Shown here piece after piece: positions 8,513-15,982 of a DNA stretch of 34,389 bases (positions within the stretch are counted from its first letter, which is position 1; each line of letters begins with the position of its first letter). The notes beneath the pieces are model-generated. The model did not search any database. It saw only the letters and a list, made by a program, of their open reading frames with translations, and was not told the origin of the DNA. The stretch lies in contig JAFXOV010000048.1 of NCBI GenBank assembly GCA_017528425.1, forward strand, positions 1-34,389, written 5' to 3'. A program made the translations under genes and the position numbers. Origin of the DNA: Elusimicrobiota bacterium (lineage in GTDB: Bacteria; Elusimicrobiota; Endomicrobiia; Endomicrobiales; Endomicrobiaceae).

Positions 8513-9214
8513 ATGAAAATAAAAAATGTGTTAGCGTTTTCGGTTGCGGCAGTATTATTTTTTAGTATATCCGTTTATGCAAAGAAAGCTCCGGAAGTTC
8601 AGACCATAAACAGAAATCCGTTATTAAATAAATATCAAAACGATAAAAAAGTTCAGGAAATAATATGTATAACTCCCGTGGAAAACACTAATGCCATTTT
8701 AAAGATGTATGTTAAGGACAAAACTCAAGACAGCGGTTGGGATCTTATTTTAGCAACAGATGCTTTTATCGGAAAAAGAGGATTAGGTAAAGAGAGAGAA
8801 GGGGACTTGAAAACACCTGTCGGGGAATTTAATCCTACTTTCGCTTTCGGGAAAAAAGGGAATCCCGGAACAACTTTAAACTATATCGATGTAACTAACG
8901 ATATGTATGCGTGTGACGAAGATTGTAAATATTATAATCAAATTATAGATGTAAAAAAAGTAAAACACGAATGTAACGGAGAACATTTAATGGATTATAT
9001 CCCTCAATATAATTATGCATTAGCTATAGACTACAATCCTAAAAACATTTTTCCTAACGGTTCAAATATTTTTATTCATGTAAAAGGAAACAGTAAGGAC
9101 TATACTGCAGGATGTGTGGCAGTTGATGAAGAAAGTATGATGAAGATTCTTCAAAATACCACAAAGAAAACCAAAATAATTATTTACGAATACGAACATC
9201 AATTCGGAGATTAA
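8513..9214 (+). CDS. Secreted L,D-transpeptidase (YkuD-type catalytic domain)
   Basis: The 233-residue protein has an N-terminal signal peptide (about 1-23, ending VYA). A KTPVGEF segment at 100-106 and the catalytic block IFIHVKG ... YTAGCVAVDEE follow, with candidate residues His189 and Cys201. This is the H-x(n)-G-C arrangement of YkuD/ErfK L,D-transpeptidases, closest in style to the GCVA(M/L) subfamily. Such enzymes form 3-3 cross-links in peptidoglycan or attach proteins to it in the periplasm. The start at 8513 was chosen over upstream codons because GGGAG precedes it and the signal peptide begins there; the upstream extension runs through repeat DNA. The gene is flanked by a 19-bp perfect inverted repeat. 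The exact substrate is unknown. Confidence 0.82.
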   Translation: MKIKNVLAFSVAAVLFFSISVYAKKAPEVQTINRNPLLNKYQNDKKVQEIICITPVENTNAILKMYVKDKTQDSGWDLILATDAFIGKRGLGKEREGDLKTPVGEFNPTFAFGKKGNPGTTLNYIDVTNDMYACDEDCKYYNQIIDVKKVKHECNGEHLMDYIPQYNYALAIDYNPKNIFPNGSNIFIHVKGNSKDYTAGCVAVDEESMMKILQNTTKKTKIIIYEYEHQFGD

Positions 9215-9236
9215 ATTATAAATTGTAAATTGCCGT
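9214..9236. repeat. AT-rich repeat D, copy 3
   Basis: AAATTATAAATTGTAAATTG starts at the stop codon of the transpeptidase gene and matches the core of the repeats at 1676 and 15931. It is followed by CCGTTTTGTTGTTGTC, resembling the sequence after copy 1. Confidence 0.6.
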
Positions 9237-9245
9237 TTTGTTGTT

Positions 9246-9271
9246 GTCATTCTGAACTTGATTCAGAATCT
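9246..9271. repeat. Palindromic repeat B, copy 1
   Basis: A 26-nt element GTC-ATTCTGAA-CTTGA-TTCAGAAT-CT with an 8-bp perfect stem and a 5-nt loop. Copies with different but still fully complementary stems are at 16637-16662 and 32407-32432. Confidence 0.8.
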
Positions 9272-9274
9272 ATT

Positions 9275-9304
9275 AAAAACAACAAAATTTGCAAAGCAAA
9301 TTTT
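9275..9304 (-). terminator. Probable terminator of the rpmH-mnmE operon
   Basis: A 9-bp stem (9284-9292 with 9296-9304) has a 3-nt loop. Read on the minus strand it is followed by GTTGTTTTT. It lies 62 bp past the mnmE stop, in the convergent gap with the transpeptidase gene. Confidence 0.55.
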
Positions 9305-9313
9305 ACATTTGAA

Positions 9314-9350
9314 CTTCCAATCTTCTAATCTTCCAATCTTCTGTTCTTCT
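9314..9350. repeat. CTTCCAATCTTCT tandem motif, right copy of the inverted repeat
   Basis: CTTCCAATCTTCT occurs twice in tandem, then GTTCTTCTG. Positions 9331-9349 are the exact inverted copy of 8475-8493. Related pieces are at 1727-1743 and 16780-16789. Confidence 0.65.
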
Positions 9351-9365
9351 GCTTTTTTGTCGTTT

Positions 9366-10757
9366 TTATTTTCCTACACAGAATTTTGAAAATACGGTAT
9401 GTAAGATATCTTCTTTTGCGTCGATACCTAATATTTCATTTAAAGAGTTGAGTGCATTTTGTGTTTCGAAAGATACAATTTCATCACTATCACCTTTATC
9501 TATAAGTTCCAAAATCTTGTTGAGTTGCTCTTGAACTTTACAGATTAAATTGTATTGTCTTGTGTTGAGCAGTATTGTAGAATCTTCCTCAATATTTGTT
9601 AAATTCATTAACTCAAATATTTTATCTAAAATAGTTTCTATCGGAGTTTTTGTTACGGTTGAAAAATTTATAATGTTGGTTGTATCCATAACATTTTTTA
9701 ATTCGTTTAAAGAAATTTTTTGTTGCAAATCGGATTTGTTTAACACAACAATAGTTTTGTTTTGTTTGTCTTTTAATAAATTTGCGATTTGTGTATCGTT
9801 GTCGTCCAAATCAGTGTTTGAGTCAACGATCCACAAAATTATATCGGCAATTTCTATTGAAGATTTCGATCTTTCCTGTCCGATTTTTTCTATAGTGTTA
9901 GTTGTATGATATCTTATTCCGGCAGTATCTATAATTGTTATCGAAACACCGTTATATTCAACGGTTTCTTCTATTGTGTCGGTCGTAGTTCCTGCAATAT
10001 CTGTTACGATTGCTCGTTGGTAACCCAATATTGAGTTAAGTATGGAAGATTTTCCTGCATTAGGTTTACCGATAATTGCAATCTTTATACCGTTTGTTAT
10101 AAGTTTGCTTAAAGAGTAAGAAGAAATAAGATTATCGATTTGAGAAATAATTTTTTGCATATTTTCTTTTTTCTGTTCTCTTGTTAAAAAGTCTATATCT
10201 TCCTGCGGATAATCGAGAGATACTTCCAAATATGCAAACAATGCAGTTAAATCCTGTTTAATATTTTTTATTTTGTCGGATAGTGAACCTTGCAACGAAT
10301 TCAGTGCAAGTTCCGCCGATTTGGAATTTGAACTGTTTATAAGTTCGTTCACCGCCTCAGCTTCGGACAAATCCATTTTCTTATTTATAAAAGCTCTGTA
10401 AGTGAATTCTCCTTTGTCTGCCGGTCTTATACCTTTTGACAATAAAAGATTTATTATTTTTTGAACTATTAAAGGATTACCGTGTGTGGAAATTTCAACC
10501 GTATCTTCTCCGGTATAAGTGTGAGGAGCTTTTAAGTAATATAAAATTACTTCATCAAGTTTTTTATCGTTATCGTAAATATAACCGTGATAAACTTTTC
10601 TGTCTTCGATATTTATGGGATTATGATTTTTTGTAAAAAAAACGGAAGATACTGCATCTCTTGCAATACTACCACTTATTCTTATGATAGCTAAAGCGGA
10701 TTTTATATTGCCCGTAGCAAGCGCTACTATAGTATCTTCCTGTTTAAATAAGTTCAT
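9366..10757 (-). CDS. mnmE: tRNA uridine-5-carboxymethylaminomethyl modification GTPase MnmE
   Basis: This 463-residue GTPase works with MnmG to install the cmnm5 group at U34 of wobble-reading tRNAs. The N-terminal tetrahydrofolate-binding domain (1-120) contains IVALATG and KGEFTYRAFINKKMDL. A helical domain follows, with an inserted G domain: GKPNAGKS at 230-237, GTTTDT at 256-261, DTAG at 277-280 and NKSD at 340-343. The protein ends in CVGK with the conserved cysteine (460) of the C-terminal motif. Length is typical. ATG overlaps the jag stop (TAATG), so it is the last gene of the rpmH operon and likely translationally coupled. Confidence 0.97.
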   Translation of the reverse strand: MNLFKQEDTIVALATGNIKSALAIIRISGSIARDAVSSVFFTKNHNPINIEDRKVYHGYIYDNDKKLDEVILYYLKAPHTYTGEDTVEISTHGNPLIVQKIINLLLSKGIRPADKGEFTYRAFINKKMDLSEAEAVNELINSSNSKSAELALNSLQGSLSDKIKNIKQDLTALFAYLEVSLDYPQEDIDFLTREQKKENMQKIISQIDNLISSYSLSKLITNGIKIAIIGKPNAGKSSILNSILGYQRAIVTDIAGTTTDTIEETVEYNGVSITIIDTAGIRYHTTNTIEKIGQERSKSSIEIADIILWIVDSNTDLDDNDTQIANLLKDKQNKTIVVLNKSDLQQKISLNELKNVMDTTNIINFSTVTKTPIETILDKIFELMNLTNIEEDSTILLNTRQYNLICKVQEQLNKILELIDKGDSDEIVSFETQNALNSLNEILGIDAKEDILHTVFSKFCVGK

Positions 10758-11449
10758 TAATTTTTGTCTATCGACAATTTTACTCCGACTTTTCTCATTG
10801 CACCTTCACCTTCGGAGAAAGTGTCGAAACCGCCGATATTTTTAAAGTATTTGTGTATAAATTTTCTGTCTTTTGCAGACATCGGATCAAATCTGTAAAT
10901 CTTTTTTGTTCTTTTAACGTATTCAATTGCTTTGTTTGCTATAGTTTTTAATCTGTCCTGTTGCTTTTGTCTGTAATTTTCGGTATCGATACTGACTTTT
11001 GCTCTTGTTGAAGAATTTGTGTTTAACATAAGCTGAACAACATATTCCAAAGCGTTCAAAGATTGTCCGCTTCTTCCTATTAATAAACTGCCGCTGTCGG
11101 TAGCAACATCGATATTTACGGTTTCATCATCGTGATTAACTTTGATATCCGTAACATTTATGTTCATCATAGAAATTATTTTTGATGTGTATTCTTTTGC
11201 ATTTTTGCATGCCAAATCAAAATCTATTTCTCTTTTAGGTTCTTCTTTTCTTGTCTCTGTTTTTTTGTTTTTATCTTTTACGGTTAAATGAACTCTTGCA
11301 GGTTTTGCACCCATAAGTCCGAAAAGACCTTTTGTTCCTTCATCTAAAATTTTTATTTCTACATCTTCTTTCGAACAATTAAGTTCCTGTAAACCTTTTT
11401 CTATTGCATCTTCTATATTTTTGCCGGATATTTCAAGCTCTTTTTGCAT
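10757..11449 (-). CDS. jag: Jag/KhpB-type RNA-binding protein (Jag-N, KH, R3H)
   Basis: The 230-residue cytoplasmic protein has a Jag N-terminal domain (1-50, with KGLFGLMGAKPARV), a charged linker and a KH domain with the IGRSGQ loop at 124-129. It ends with an R3H domain containing Arg195 and His199 (RKFIHKYF). KhpB/EloR proteins bind RNA and influence cell elongation and division; in many bacteria the gene follows yidC, as it does here. The start overlaps the yidC end by 17 nt, with GGGGG before the ATG serving as SD. Confidence 0.93.
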   Translation of the reverse strand: MQKELEISGKNIEDAIEKGLQELNCSKEDVEIKILDEGTKGLFGLMGAKPARVHLTVKDKNKKTETRKEEPKREIDFDLACKNAKEYTSKIISMMNINVTDIKVNHDDETVNIDVATDSGSLLIGRSGQSLNALEYVVQLMLNTNSSTRAKVSIDTENYRQKQQDRLKTIANKAIEYVKRTKKIYRFDPMSAKDRKFIHKYFKNIGGFDTFSEGEGAMRKVGVKLSIDKN

Positions 11450-13037
11450 TTTTTACCCCCGAGGAATTTTTTTCATATCTTCTTAAAACAAAAATCTGAA
11501 CGAAAATCGATACTACACTGTTTGTAAGCCAATATAATACAAGTCCTGAAGGGAACCCCCAGAACATTAAAGTAAATATTACAGGCATTATATACATCAT
11601 TTTTCTTTGAGTAGGATCGGATGTTGCTGTTGTAAGTCTTTGCTGTAAAAACATTATAAAACCCATAATCAAAGGCAACATATTAAATGATATTGAACCC
11701 ATATAAAACAACGAATCGCTTGCCGACAAATCTTTTACCCACAAAATCCAGGGAGAATATCTTAACTCGTAAGCATTTCTCAATGTTTGGAACAATGCCC
11801 AAAAAATAGGAAGTTGTAAAAGCATCGGTAAACATCCGCCGAAAGGATTAACTTTGTGTGTTTTATATAAGTTCATCATTTCCACTTGTAATCTTTTCGG
11901 ATCGTTTTTATATTTTGTTTGAATATCTTTCATTATAGGTTGAATCTTTTTCATGCCTGCCATGGCTTTAAAGCTTTTTAATGTTAACGGTAACACCAAA
12001 ATTTGTATTATTATGGTCATTATTATAATTGCCCAACCGTAATTGTTGGTTATGCCGTACAATGCAAATAAAGCAGATGTAGCAAGTTTACCTAAAATAC
12101 CGAAGAAACCGAAATCAACCGCTTTTTCAAAACCCATATTAAATGTTTTTAAATATGAATAAGATTTCGGACCTACAAAAAATTTCAACGAAAAGTTTTG
12201 AACTGCTTCTTCCTGTTTTACTTTTGCACTGAACATCAAAACAGGAGGCATTCTTTTATTTTGTTTAACCATTCCTACATTGGAATAGTTTAATGAATTG
12301 TCCGGAATAAGTGCGGCAAGAAAATATCTGTTATCTATTGCCACCCACTTATATAACTGTGCCGGATTGGATTCCGTTTTAATTTTTTCCAACTTTGCCG
12401 GTTTTGTTGAAGTGTATCCTACAACTCTTGTAACAGAAACATTTTCTTTTAATTCTTTATCATCTGTTCCGAGTCCCGGTCCCCAATTAAATTCTATTTC
12501 GGGAAGTTTTGCATCTTCGGTGAGTTTTTCAAGTTTTATTTCCATCGCATGCAAATAATCTTGAGATAAATCGAAAGTCTTTGTTATTTTCCAGTTCTGC
12601 ATTGAAGTATGAGACAATACCAACTTCGAATCCGTTTTTTCTACTATTTCATATACGGACCCCGGGAAATTGGCAAGTACCGGAGATGCTTCCGGTAAAA
12701 CCAAATCAACAAAAGTATTGTTTTGCTCTTTTATATACCAATGTTTTATTGCGGCGCCTTTGTTTGAAAATACCGCTTTGTATTTATCTGTTTCTATGGT
12801 TATTTCTTCTTCTTTAATATTTTGAATGTTGGAAATAACATCTTGTTTTGAAACAGGTTCGTTACTGATTGTTGTGTTTTGCAAATTTGTTTCTTGAGAT
12901 TGTGTTACTGTTTGTTGTTGTTGCTGTTGTTGCAACATAAGTTGTTGTGCATCTTGTTTCGGTTGAAAAAATAAATACCATATTCCCACAAAAATACAAG
13001 AAAACAGTATAAACTTAAACATATTATTGTTTTGCAT
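11433..13037 (-). CDS. yidC: Membrane protein insertase YidC (Gram-negative type)
   Basis: The 534-residue protein inserts and folds inner-membrane proteins, alone or with SecYEG. An N-terminal transmembrane helix (about 6-24) is followed by a Gln-rich linker (seven Q at about 36-42) and a large periplasmic domain (about 60-310). The five-helix insertase core (about 325-520) contains the LPLTLKSFKAMAGMKKIQP and FGGCLPMLLQLPIFWALF segments. The periplasmic domain marks the Gram-negative form, in line with the outer-membrane proteins in this window. The ATG is preceded by AGGTAGGT. Confidence 0.96.
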   Translation of the reverse strand: MQNNNMFKFILFSCIFVGIWYLFFQPKQDAQQLMLQQQQQQQTVTQSQETNLQNTTISNEPVSKQDVISNIQNIKEEEITIETDKYKAVFSNKGAAIKHWYIKEQNNTFVDLVLPEASPVLANFPGSVYEIVEKTDSKLVLSHTSMQNWKITKTFDLSQDYLHAMEIKLEKLTEDAKLPEIEFNWGPGLGTDDKELKENVSVTRVVGYTSTKPAKLEKIKTESNPAQLYKWVAIDNRYFLAALIPDNSLNYSNVGMVKQNKRMPPVLMFSAKVKQEEAVQNFSLKFFVGPKSYSYLKTFNMGFEKAVDFGFFGILGKLATSALFALYGITNNYGWAIIIMTIIIQILVLPLTLKSFKAMAGMKKIQPIMKDIQTKYKNDPKRLQVEMMNLYKTHKVNPFGGCLPMLLQLPIFWALFQTLRNAYELRYSPWILWVKDLSASDSLFYMGSISFNMLPLIMGFIMFLQQRLTTATSDPTQRKMMYIMPVIFTLMFWGFPSGLVLYWLTNSVVSIFVQIFVLRRYEKNSSGVKNAKRA

Positions 13038-13061
13038 TTGATACCTACCTGTGCTTATACT

Positions 13062-13274
13062 TTATTCTTTCGGAACGGGATCATAACCGCCGTCATTAAA
13101 AGGATGACATTTTAAAATCCTTTTGACAGCCAAATACAATCCTTTAAATACTCCGAATCTTTCAATTGCTTCATAAGCATAAGCTGAACAAGTGGGGTAA
13201 AACCTGCATCTTGGAGGGGTAAGTGATGAAATTTTTCTATATATTCTAATAAGAAAAAGTAAAATCTGTTTCAT
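13062..13274 (-). CDS. yidD: Membrane protein insertion efficiency factor YidD
   Basis: The 70-residue protein has the family pattern: an amphipathic N-terminus, then [19 protein letters not shown] and a C-terminal [14 protein letters not shown] block with its conserved cysteines. YidD assists YidC in membrane-protein insertion at the inner membrane. It lies 6 nt after rnpA and 24 nt before yidC, the usual gene order. Confidence 0.95.
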   Translation of the reverse strand: MKQILLFLIRIYRKISSLTPPRCRFYPTCSAYAYEAIERFGVFKGLYLAVKRILKCHPFNDGGYDPVPKE

Positions 13275-13280
13275 ACTAAA

Positions 13281-13655
13281 CTATATATTATTATAAAATC
13301 CTGCACTTTCTAAACAATCTAAAATATCTTTCTTTAGTTTGCTGTACCCTGTCGAAGTAATTTGAGGTTTCAAGATGAATATAACATCCAAACCCGGTGT
13401 CAGCTTATGTTTGTTTGTTCTAAAGATTTCTCTTAATCTTCTTTTTGCCGTATTTCTTTTTACGGCTTTTCCTACTTTTCTTGATGTTATCAGACCTAAT
13501 CTTCTAATTTCGTTATTATCGTTTCTTTTTAATACATAAATATTAACAAAAACAGTTTTAAGTTTTTTGCCGTTTTTTAAAACTCTGTTAAAATCTGTAG
13601 AAGTATGTAATCTTTCAAGATAACAAAAAGAAAATCCTTTACTGCTGCTAAGCAT
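13281..13655 (-). CDS. rnpA: Ribonuclease P protein component
   Basis: This 124-residue basic protein is the protein subunit of RNase P, which matures tRNA 5' ends. The N-terminal ERLHTSTDFNRVLKNGKK block and the RNR-type signature (GLITSRKVGKAVKRNTAKRRLREIFR) are present. ATG 13655 lies one base after the rpmH stop. A longer form from GTG 13697, preceded by AAAGG but inside rpmH, would add 14 residues and overlap rpmH by 41 nt. The ATG is preferred because family members usually begin shortly before the ERL block. Confidence 0.93.
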   Translation of the reverse strand: MLSSSKGFSFCYLERLHTSTDFNRVLKNGKKLKTVFVNIYVLKRNDNNEIRRLGLITSRKVGKAVKRNTAKRRLREIFRTNKHKLTPGLDVIFILKPQITSTGYSKLKKDILDCLESAGFYNNI

Positions 13656-13656
13656 T

Positions 13657-13794
13657 TTATGCTGAAAGTGTTGCTCTGCCTTTTTTTCTTCTGGCACTTA
13701 ATACCTTTCTTCCGCCTGCTGTAGCCATTCTTGCTCTAAAACCAATTTTCTTTTTTCTTCTTTCTTTGTTTGGTTGAAAAGTTCTCTTTGTCAT
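13657..13794 (-). CDS. rpmH: 50S ribosomal protein L34
   Basis: A 45-residue frame read directly from the sequence. It begins [16 protein letters not shown] and continues with [19 protein letters not shown], the near-invariant L34 core, ending in LSA. The protein binds 23S rRNA in the large subunit. ATG 13794 is preceded by AAAGAGG (13801-13807) and a strong promoter, making it the first gene of the rpmH-rnpA-yidD-yidC-jag-mnmE operon. No dnaA lies upstream, unlike the arrangement near many replication origins. Confidence 0.96.
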   Translation of the reverse strand: MTKRTFQPNKERRKKKIGFRARMATAGGRKVLSARRKKGRATLSA

Positions 13795-13830
13795 TTTAAA
13801 CCTCTTTAATATTTACAAAATAATTTAGTA

Positions 13831-13859
13831 ATTATACTTTAAAAATAATAATATATCAA
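13831..13859 (-). promoter_or_regulatory. Promoter of the rpmH operon
   Basis: On the minus strand TTGATA (13854-13859), a 17-nt spacer and a perfect TATAAT (13831-13836) lie 37 bp before the rpmH ATG. Confidence 0.82.
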
Positions 13860-13873
13860 ATTTTTATTAAAAA

Positions 13874-14749
13874 TTACAGATTGTTGTGCCTTTCAAATGC
13901 CAATATTGTGTTGTGTAACAACATCGTTATTGTCATAGGTCCCACTCCGCCCGGAACAGGGGTGATATTTATGTCCATATCTTTTACGGACTCGAAATCT
14001 ACATCTCCGTAAAGTTTTTTATCTTCGCATCTGTTAATACCCACATCTATTATTGTTGCACCGTCTTTAATAAAATCTTTTGTAACAAACTTTGCTTTAC
14101 CTATTGCCGCAATTACTATATCGGCTTTTTTCGTAATCTCTTTTAAATTTTGTGTTCTTGAATGTGCCATAGTTACGGTTGCATTGTTTGCAAGCATAAG
14201 CATTGAAACAGGTTTGCCTACCAAATTAGATCTTCCTATAACTACTACATTCTTTCCTGTTATATCTATGTTTGAATACTTTAATAAATAAACTACACCC
14301 ATAGGTGTACAAGAAACCAACAATTTTTGATCAACAATTTCTTTCCACGATTTTACAAGTGTAAGCATACCGGCATTGAAAGGATGCAAACCGTCAACAT
14401 CTTTATCCGGAGAAATTGAATTTATGCATTTGTCCGGCATTTGCCCGTTCGGTAACGGTAATTGCAATAATATACCGTCAACTTCCGGATTTGCATTTAA
14501 TTTCTTTATTAAATCTATAATTTCTTCCTGTGTAGCTGTTGCGGGTAAAGGATTGTGAAATGATTTCATTCCCACTTGTTCACAAGCTTTTATTTTAGAA
14601 CCGACATACACTTTACTTGCAGGATCTTCACCTACAAGAATTGTTGCAAGGCCGGGAACTCTCGAAGTTTTTTTTGATAGTTCTTCTACTTTATTTTTCA
14701 ATTCTTGTCTTATCGCTTGAGATATTTCTTTTCCGTTAATAATTTTCAT
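13874..14749 (-). CDS. folD: Bifunctional methylenetetrahydrofolate dehydrogenase / methenyltetrahydrofolate cyclohydrolase
   Basis: The 291-residue protein interconverts 5,10-methylene-, methenyl- and 10-formyl-tetrahydrofolate with NADP in the cytoplasm. The conserved blocks are present in order: ILVGEDPASKVYVGSK with the catalytic Tyr/Lys, GILLQLPLP, PDKDVDGLHPFNAG, TPMG, VVIGRSNLVGKPVSMLM and TPVPGGVGPMTITMLL. Length is normal. It lies 12 nt after the PilZ gene on the same strand and likely shares its promoter (15127-15154). No good terminator was seen before the rpmH promoter. Confidence 0.97.
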   Translation of the reverse strand: MKIINGKEISQAIRQELKNKVEELSKKTSRVPGLATILVGEDPASKVYVGSKIKACEQVGMKSFHNPLPATATQEEIIDLIKKLNANPEVDGILLQLPLPNGQMPDKCINSISPDKDVDGLHPFNAGMLTLVKSWKEIVDQKLLVSCTPMGVVYLLKYSNIDITGKNVVVIGRSNLVGKPVSMLMLANNATVTMAHSRTQNLKEITKKADIVIAAIGKAKFVTKDFIKDGATIIDVGINRCEDKKLYGDVDFESVKDMDINITPVPGGVGPMTITMLLHNTILAFERHNNL

Positions 14750-14761
14750 GATGTGTCCTTC

Positions 14762-15088
14762 TTAATTTAATGAGTAATCTATGTATCTTCTGAAAAAATC
14801 CAAATTCTTGCTGTCACCGTCAATTATTTCTACACCGTATAACGGATAAAAAACACCTTCGCATATTCTTACAACTTTACCTGTTAACGATATTTTTTGG
14901 TTGAGAATTGTAAGTTCCAAACTGAATTTCTGCCCGATATGAAATTTTGTTTCGCTTTCAAAAGCAAAACCGACTTTTGAAATATCGGTTAAGATACAAT
15001 CTCCTAAAACTTTTTCAGTTTCAGTTTCTAAAAGATTGGTAGATAATGAAACCCATTGTCTTGGGAATTTTCTTTTTTCTATGTCCAT
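14762..15088 (-). CDS. PilZ-domain protein (probable c-di-GMP receptor)
   Basis: The 108-residue single-domain protein has the two PilZ ligand motifs: RKFPR (residues 6-10, RxxxR) and DISKVG (35-40, D/NxSxxG). The rest is the short beta-barrel fold, including GKVVRICEGVFYPLYGVEI. PilZ domains bind cyclic di-GMP and act through protein partners on motility, secretion or polysaccharide synthesis; no partner domain or adjacent target is visible here. It is cotranscribed with folD, an unusual pairing with no obvious functional link. Both ligand motifs look intact, so c-di-GMP binding is expected. Confidence 0.85.
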   Translation of the reverse strand: MDIEKRKFPRQWVSLSTNLLETETEKVLGDCILTDISKVGFAFESETKFHIGQKFSLELTILNQKISLTGKVVRICEGVFYPLYGVEIIDGDSKNLDFFRRYIDYSLN

Positions 15089-15126
15089 TCTTTATAAAAC
15101 TAATAAAAAGATTTCGGATTATTTTT

Positions 15127-15154
15127 ATTATATAAAATTTGAAAAAATTTTCAA
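15127..15154 (-). promoter_or_regulatory. Promoter of the PilZ-folD operon
   Basis: Minus-strand TTGAAA (15149-15154), a 16-nt spacer and TATAAT (15127-15132) lie 39 bp before the start codon. The -35 lies in a TTGAAAA/TTTTCAA palindrome (15139-15154) within the divergent gap to the tcdA-like gene. Confidence 0.7.
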
Positions 15155-15198
15155 TATATATTGTTGAATAAATAGTATAAAATTTGTATTTTAATGAT

Positions 15199-15921
15199 AT
15201 GGAACAGTTTGTAAGAACAAAATTACTATTGGGTGATGAAAAAGTAGAACGAATTTTTAACTCTAAGGTTACTGTTGTGGGGCTTGGAGCTGTCGGGAGT
15301 TTTGCCGTTGAAATTTTGGCAAGAGTCGGTGTAGGAAATCTGACTCTCGTTGACTTTGATGTAGTGCAGGAATCAAATATTAACAGACAACTTTATGCTT
15401 TACATTCAACCATTAACAACAAGAAAACGGAACTCGCAAAAGCAAGAGTTTTAGATATAAATCCTAATTGTAAAGTAAAAACATTCGATACATTCGTTAA
15501 TACCGACACTTTGGATATTGTTTTTTCCGAAACTCCGGACATTGTTATAGATGCAATAGATTCATACAATCCTAAATTAAGACTTTTGGAATATTGTTAT
15601 AAAAACAATATCAAAATAATCTCTTCCATGGGTGCGGCACTTAAAACCGACCCTCTTTCAATAAAGTATGCTGACTTATTTGAAACTCACCATTGCAAAT
15701 TGGCGGAAAGGTTGAGGGGAGATTTAAGATCTTTGGGAATATCAAAGGGAATTCCCTGTGTATTTTCGGAACAATCTCCGCAAGTAAAACCTATACCTTT
15801 ACCGGAACAGGAAGGTAAAAAGTACGGTAAAAACGGCGGACCTAAAATTTTAGGTTCCACACCGGTAATTACCGGAATATTCGGTATCCTTTTAGCAAAC
15901 AAAGCGATAGAATTGATGTAA
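15199..15921 (+). CDS. tcdA: ThiF-family tRNA threonylcarbamoyladenosine dehydratase (TcdA/YgdL-like)
   Basis: The 240-residue E1-like enzyme has an N-terminal FVRTKLLLGDEKV block, an ATP-binding VTVVGLGAVGS loop, DFDVVQESNINRQLYALHST, and IDAIDSYNPKLRLLEYC. This order is characteristic of TcdA/CsdL rather than MoeB or ThiF. The family cyclises t6A37 in ANN-decoding tRNAs to ct6A with ATP. The start was set at ATG 15199: the open frame reaches TTG 15184 but has no SD there. A TATAAA at 15177-15182 just upstream suggests a very short leader. Length is close to the family norm. Confidence 0.87.
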   Translation: MEQFVRTKLLLGDEKVERIFNSKVTVVGLGAVGSFAVEILARVGVGNLTLVDFDVVQESNINRQLYALHSTINNKKTELAKARVLDINPNCKVKTFDTFVNTDTLDIVFSETPDIVIDAIDSYNPKLRLLEYCYKNNIKIISSMGAALKTDPLSIKYADLFETHHCKLAERLRGDLRSLGISKGIPCVFSEQSPQVKPIPLPEQEGKKYGKNGGPKILGSTPVITGIFGILLANKAIELM

Positions 15922-15922
15922 A

Positions 15923-15951
15923 TTGACATCGTTAATTATAAATTGTAAATT
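15923..15951 (+). promoter_or_regulatory. Candidate promoter of OMP paralogue 2
   Basis: TTGACA (15923-15928), a 17-nt spacer and TAAATT (15946-15951). The -35 overlaps the tcdA stop codon and the -10 is supplied by the AT-rich repeat. Confidence 0.5.
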
Positions 15952-15968
15952 ATAAATTATAAATTACA
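15931..15968. repeat. AT-rich repeat D, copy 4
   Basis: About 31 nt from 15931 are identical to 1676-1706, then the TATAAATTA unit repeats once more up to the SD of the next gene. Confidence 0.7.
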
Positions 15969-15982
15969 AAAGGAGGCAGTAA

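Noticed and set aside
12898-12933. Glutamine-codon repeat in yidC as a possible frameshift or contingency tract
   Set aside because: The triplet repeat lies in the variable linker after the first helix; length changes of whole codons would be neutral.
13795-13873. Replication origin next to rpmH
   Set aside because: No dnaA gene and no cluster of DnaA boxes were seen. The AT-rich stretch is explained by the promoter.
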